Assembly (NCBI GenBank): GCA_030608825.1
Contig: JAUWDL010000070.1
Coordinates: 1-6,865, forward strand
Source of the DNA: Gemmatimonadales bacterium
GTDB lineage: Bacteria; Gemmatimonadota; Gemmatimonadetes; Palauibacterales; Palauibacteraceae
Direction: 5' to 3'
DNA length: 6,865 nucleotides
A program made the translations under genes and the position numbers. Positions within the stretch are counted from its first letter, which is position 1, and every line of letters begins with the position of its first letter. Below the pieces are notes generated by a model that was not told the DNA's origin, made no database searches, and worked only from the letters and a program-made list of their open reading frames with translations. Positions 5,422 through 6,865 of this stretch are shown here, one piece after another.

Positions 5422-6278
5422 TTCTCGATCGGCGCCTGCACGAGATTGCCCCATTCCGTCCAGGAGCCGTCGTAGTTGCGCACGTTCGGGTAGCCGAGCA
5501 GATAGTGGAGCACGAACCAGGTGTGGCTGGAGCGCTCCCCGATCCGGCAGTAGGCGACGACCTCGTCGTCCGGCGACAGCCCCGCTTCCTCCTCGTAGAG
5601 GGCCCGAAGCTCTTCGAGCGGCTTGAAGGTCCCGTTCTCCTGCACGGCACGCCCCCAGGGGATGTTGGCGGCGCCGGGAATGTGACCCCCGCGCAGCGCA
5701 CCCTCGTTCGGGTAATCGGGCATGTGCAGCCGCTCTCCCCGGTACTCCTCGGGAGAGCGCACGTCGATCAGCGGCTTCCCGCCACCCATGTGACCCAGAA
5801 CGTCGTCGCGGAAGGCACGGATGGGTGCATCGCTCCGATCGGGCACCGGGTAGTCGCCCGCGGGACGATCGGGCACTTCCGTGGACATCTCGCGGCCCTC
5901 CGCCTCCCACTTGGCCCTACCTCCATCCATGACCCGGCAACTCGGGTGCCCGAAGAGCTCGAAGACCCAGAGGGCGTAGCAGGCCCACCAGTTGTTCTTG
6001 TCTCCGTAGAAGACGACGGTCGTGTCACGCGAGATGCCCTTCTGGCTCATGAGGGCCGCGAAGGGGTCCGCGTGCAGGTAGTCACGTTGCAGCGGGTGCT
6101 GCAGGTCCGTGTGCCAATCGATCTTCACGGCTCCGGGGATGTGACCCATGTCGTAGAGCAGCACATCTTCGTCGGACTCGACGATGCGCACATCCTCCCG
6201 ACCGAGGTTCTCAGCCACCCAGGCCGTCGTCACGAGCTTCTCGGGATTCGCGTAGGACGCGATTCGGTCATCGCTCAA
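5418..6278 (-). CDS. Thiosulfate sulfurtransferase with two rhodanese domains (CysA2/SseA-like)
   Basis: Transfers a sulfane sulfur from thiosulfate (or another donor) through a cysteine persulfide to an acceptor such as cyanide or a thiol. The protein has 286 residues with an inactive N-terminal rhodanese domain (about 15-140) and a catalytic C-terminal one (about 155-285). The active loop is YCRIGERSS with the catalytic Cys244, and [11 protein letters not shown] (268-278) follows. These closely resemble the actinobacterial CysA2/CysA3 sulfurtransferases. The corresponding loop in the first domain (FYGDKNNWW, 90-98) has Asp instead of Cys. [13 protein letters not shown] (43-55) and [12 protein letters not shown] (197-208) are the paired HIPGA motifs. 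The TTG at 6278 is preferred over the longer frame to 6353 because a perfect AAGGAGG lies five nt before it and the family homology begins near residue 10. No signal peptide is visible, so it is cytoplasmic. It is the first gene of the sulfurtransferase-lipoprotein-sigma-anti-sigma unit. Mercaptopyruvate enzymes carry CGSGVT, so thiosulfate is the better guess. Confidence 0.95.
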   Translation of the reverse strand: MSDDRIASYANPEKLVTTAWVAENLGREDVRIVESDEDVLLYDMGHIPGAVKIDWHTDLQHPLQRDYLHADPFAALMSQKGISRDTTVVFYGDKNNWWACYALWVFELFGHPSCRVMDGGRAKWEAEGREMSTEVPDRPAGDYPVPDRSDAPIRAFRDDVLGHMGGGKPLIDVRSPEEYRGERLHMPDYPNEGALRGGHIPGAANIPWGRAVQENGTFKPLEELRALYEEEAGLSPDDEVVAYCRIGERSSHTWFVLHYLLGYPNVRNYDGSWTEWGNLVQAPIEK

Positions 6279-6283
6279 TTGGG

Positions 6284-6290
6284 CCTCCTT
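6284..6290 (-). promoter_or_regulatory. Strong ribosome binding site before a TTG start
   Basis: AAGGAGG on the - strand, fully complementary to the 16S rRNA tail, lies five nt before the TTG at 6278. It fixes the sulfurtransferase start and shows that a rare TTG codon is offset by a consensus site. It is the best Shine-Dalgarno in the window. Confidence 0.85.
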
Positions 6291-6337
6291 GTGACCATAC
6301 GGGATAGTCGTGCAATCTCCCCGGCTCCTCCCGCCGC

Positions 6338-6368
6338 GCACGGCCGAACGCACTGACGGCGGCCGTGC
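6338..6368. repeat. 9-bp perfect inverted repeat in the leader region of the sulfurtransferase unit
   Basis: GCACGGCCG (6338-6346) and CGGCCGTGC (6360-6368) are exact inverted arms around a 13-nt loop. It lies 60-90 bp upstream of the TTG start, in the 189-bp gap between the right-edge gene and the sulfurtransferase gene. There is no T tract on either side, so an intrinsic terminator is unlikely. It could be a transcript hairpin or an operator for a dimeric regulator. Apart from this repeat and the ribosome binding site, I see no convincing promoter or other feature in the 6279-6467 gap. Confidence 0.5.
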
Positions 6369-6467
6369 AGGCCGACCTGGACTTCACCCTACGCAGGTGC
6401 CGGGGCGAACCGCCAGACCTCGCGGTTGCGGCACCGGTGGCGGCATCGGCGCGGACCGGCGGCGTCC

Positions 6468-6865
6468 TCAGTCCCTGAGCCGGGAGAGAAGGACGCGCAG
6501 AGAGTCCGGAGAGAGGGGAGCCCTCGCCTCGATCAGGAAGCCATCGACGAGCAAGGACTGGAGCGTCTCGTAGTAAGCCTGCTGCTGTGGCTGTGGCCTC
6601 GCCTCCATCTCCGAAACCGGATGATCGGCCCCCGGCTCGTCCCGCTCGTTCTCGGTTCCACCCTCCTCGAGATCGCCAAACCGATCGCCGCCGAGAGGCG
6701 TCTGCCGGAGGTTGAGCTGGTGGCCCGAGGCGAGCTGTTGAGCCGTCCACACCTCCGGCACCGCACCGGCCGCCCGCGCGTACACCGACAGGACGGGGAG
6801 CCCCTCGACCGTCTTGAGGGCCCCTCCGAGGAGCGCCTCGGCCTGCTCGCGGCGCACGGGCTGCC
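6468..6865 (-). CDS. C-terminal part of an unrecognised protein, possibly an anti-sigma-like extracytoplasmic domain
   Basis: The frame is open to the window edge, so the start is not seen. A GTG at 6857 gives 129 residues, but the codons before it (Gln-Pro) stay open and the gene is probably longer. Three parts are visible: a beta-rich start (VEGLPVLSVYARA, VWTAQQLASGHQLNLRQ), a Gly/Glu-rich linker with a Gln run (ARPQPQQQA), and an end reading YYETLQSLLVDGFLIEARAPLSPDSLRVLLSRL. An ending of the form VDGFLI, then APLSPDSLRVLL, resembles the periplasmic domains of some ECF anti-sigma and RseB/DUF4367-like proteins. I base the tentative call on that alone. It has no cysteine and no membrane segment in the visible part. 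The stop at 6470-6468 lies 189 bp upstream of the sulfurtransferase start, so it may or may not be in the same transcript. If the full protein has a zinc finger and one membrane helix, the call would be supported. Confidence 0.6.
   Translation of the reverse strand, partial: QPVRREQAEALLGGALKTVEGLPVLSVYARAAGAVPEVWTAQQLASGHQLNLRQTPLGGDRFGDLEEGGTENERDEPGADHPVSEMEARPQPQQQAYYETLQSLLVDGFLIEARAPLSPDSLRVLLSRLRD

Noticed and set aside
5422..5910. N-terminal extension of the lipoprotein to 435 residues
   Set aside because: The extra sequence is an out-of-frame reading of the sulfurtransferase gene, low in hydrophobic residues and Arg/Gly-rich. The GTG at 5421 gives a proper signal peptide and lipobox.
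6291..6330. Possible promoter (TTGCAC near 6320 or TATGGT near 6296) or ECF-type motif for the sulfurtransferase unit
   Set aside because: TTGCAC has no -10 box at a proper distance. TATGGT would put the transcription start inside the ribosome binding site. The ECF-like GGAG/GTAT pair has short spacing and poor matches.
6279..6353. Longer start for the sulfurtransferase at 6353
   Set aside because: The extra 25 residues lack family homology and the perfect AAGGAGG immediately before TTG 6278 marks the true start.
5229..6356. Long + strand open frame of about 375 codons
   Set aside because: It is antisense to the sulfurtransferase and the lipoprotein N-terminus and shows no family features.

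Overview
The window is a high-GC, gene-dense stretch of bacterial chromosome with short intergenic gaps, GTG/TTG (and possibly CTG) starts and overlapping genes. There are no RNA genes, insertion sequences, CRISPR arrays or other mobile DNA that I can see. The predicted lipoprotein, the DtxR-type regulator with a FeoA-like C-terminal domain, the SigR/RsrA-like pair and the actinobacterial-style sulfurtransferase fit a Gram-negative high-GC lineage such as Gemmatimonadota. That placement is inferred from protein style, not shown by any marker gene.

Layout. On the + strand the window opens inside a thioredoxin reductase gene (1-717, 5' end outside). Everything else is on the - strand, read right to left. 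At the right edge (6865-6468) lies the 3' part of an unrecognised gene that may encode the extracytoplasmic part of an anti-sigma-like protein. After a 189-bp gap holding a 9-bp inverted repeat, a compact four-gene unit follows: a tandem-rhodanese thiosulfate sulfurtransferase (6278-5418), a lipoprotein with possible LolA-like fold overlapping it by 4 nt (5421-4603), an ECF sigma factor of SigR/SigH type (4594-4049) and an RsrA-like zinc anti-sigma factor (3993-3688). A possible terminator overlaps the anti-sigma stop codon, and a good sigma70-like promoter overlaps the terminator. This promoter appears to drive a second four-gene unit: an M42 aminopeptidase (3592-2522), a DtxR/MntR-family metalloregulator (2491-1814), a small conserved-looking protein of unknown function (1821-1570) and a PHP-domain phosphoesterase/exoribonuclease of the TrpH/RNase AM type (1554-727). 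The PHP gene meets the thioredoxin reductase gene tail to tail, 9 bp apart.

How the genes may work together. The sigma/anti-sigma pair has the arrangement of the Streptomyces SigR-RsrA disulfide-stress switch: the anti-sigma factor has Cys25, His51, Cys55 and Cys58 with the same spacing as the RsrA zinc ligands. A thioredoxin reductase and a sulfurtransferase lie nearby, and these are thiol-redox and sulfur-transfer functions. A local thiol/sulfur-stress theme is therefore plausible, though not proven. The regulator in the second unit has MntR-type ligands (Asp14, Glu106), pointing to Mn(II). PHP and M42 enzymes are both metal dependent.

The most unusual detail is the PHP gene start. Its essential first metal motif lies upstream of every ATG, GTG or TTG in frame. 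It is in the same frame as the preceding small gene and separated from it by one TAG. It must start at a CTG, be made by stop-codon readthrough, or contain a sequence error. I see no clear evidence of a wholly new system. The sulfurtransferase-lipoprotein-sigma-anti-sigma unit and the small unknown protein are the best leads.
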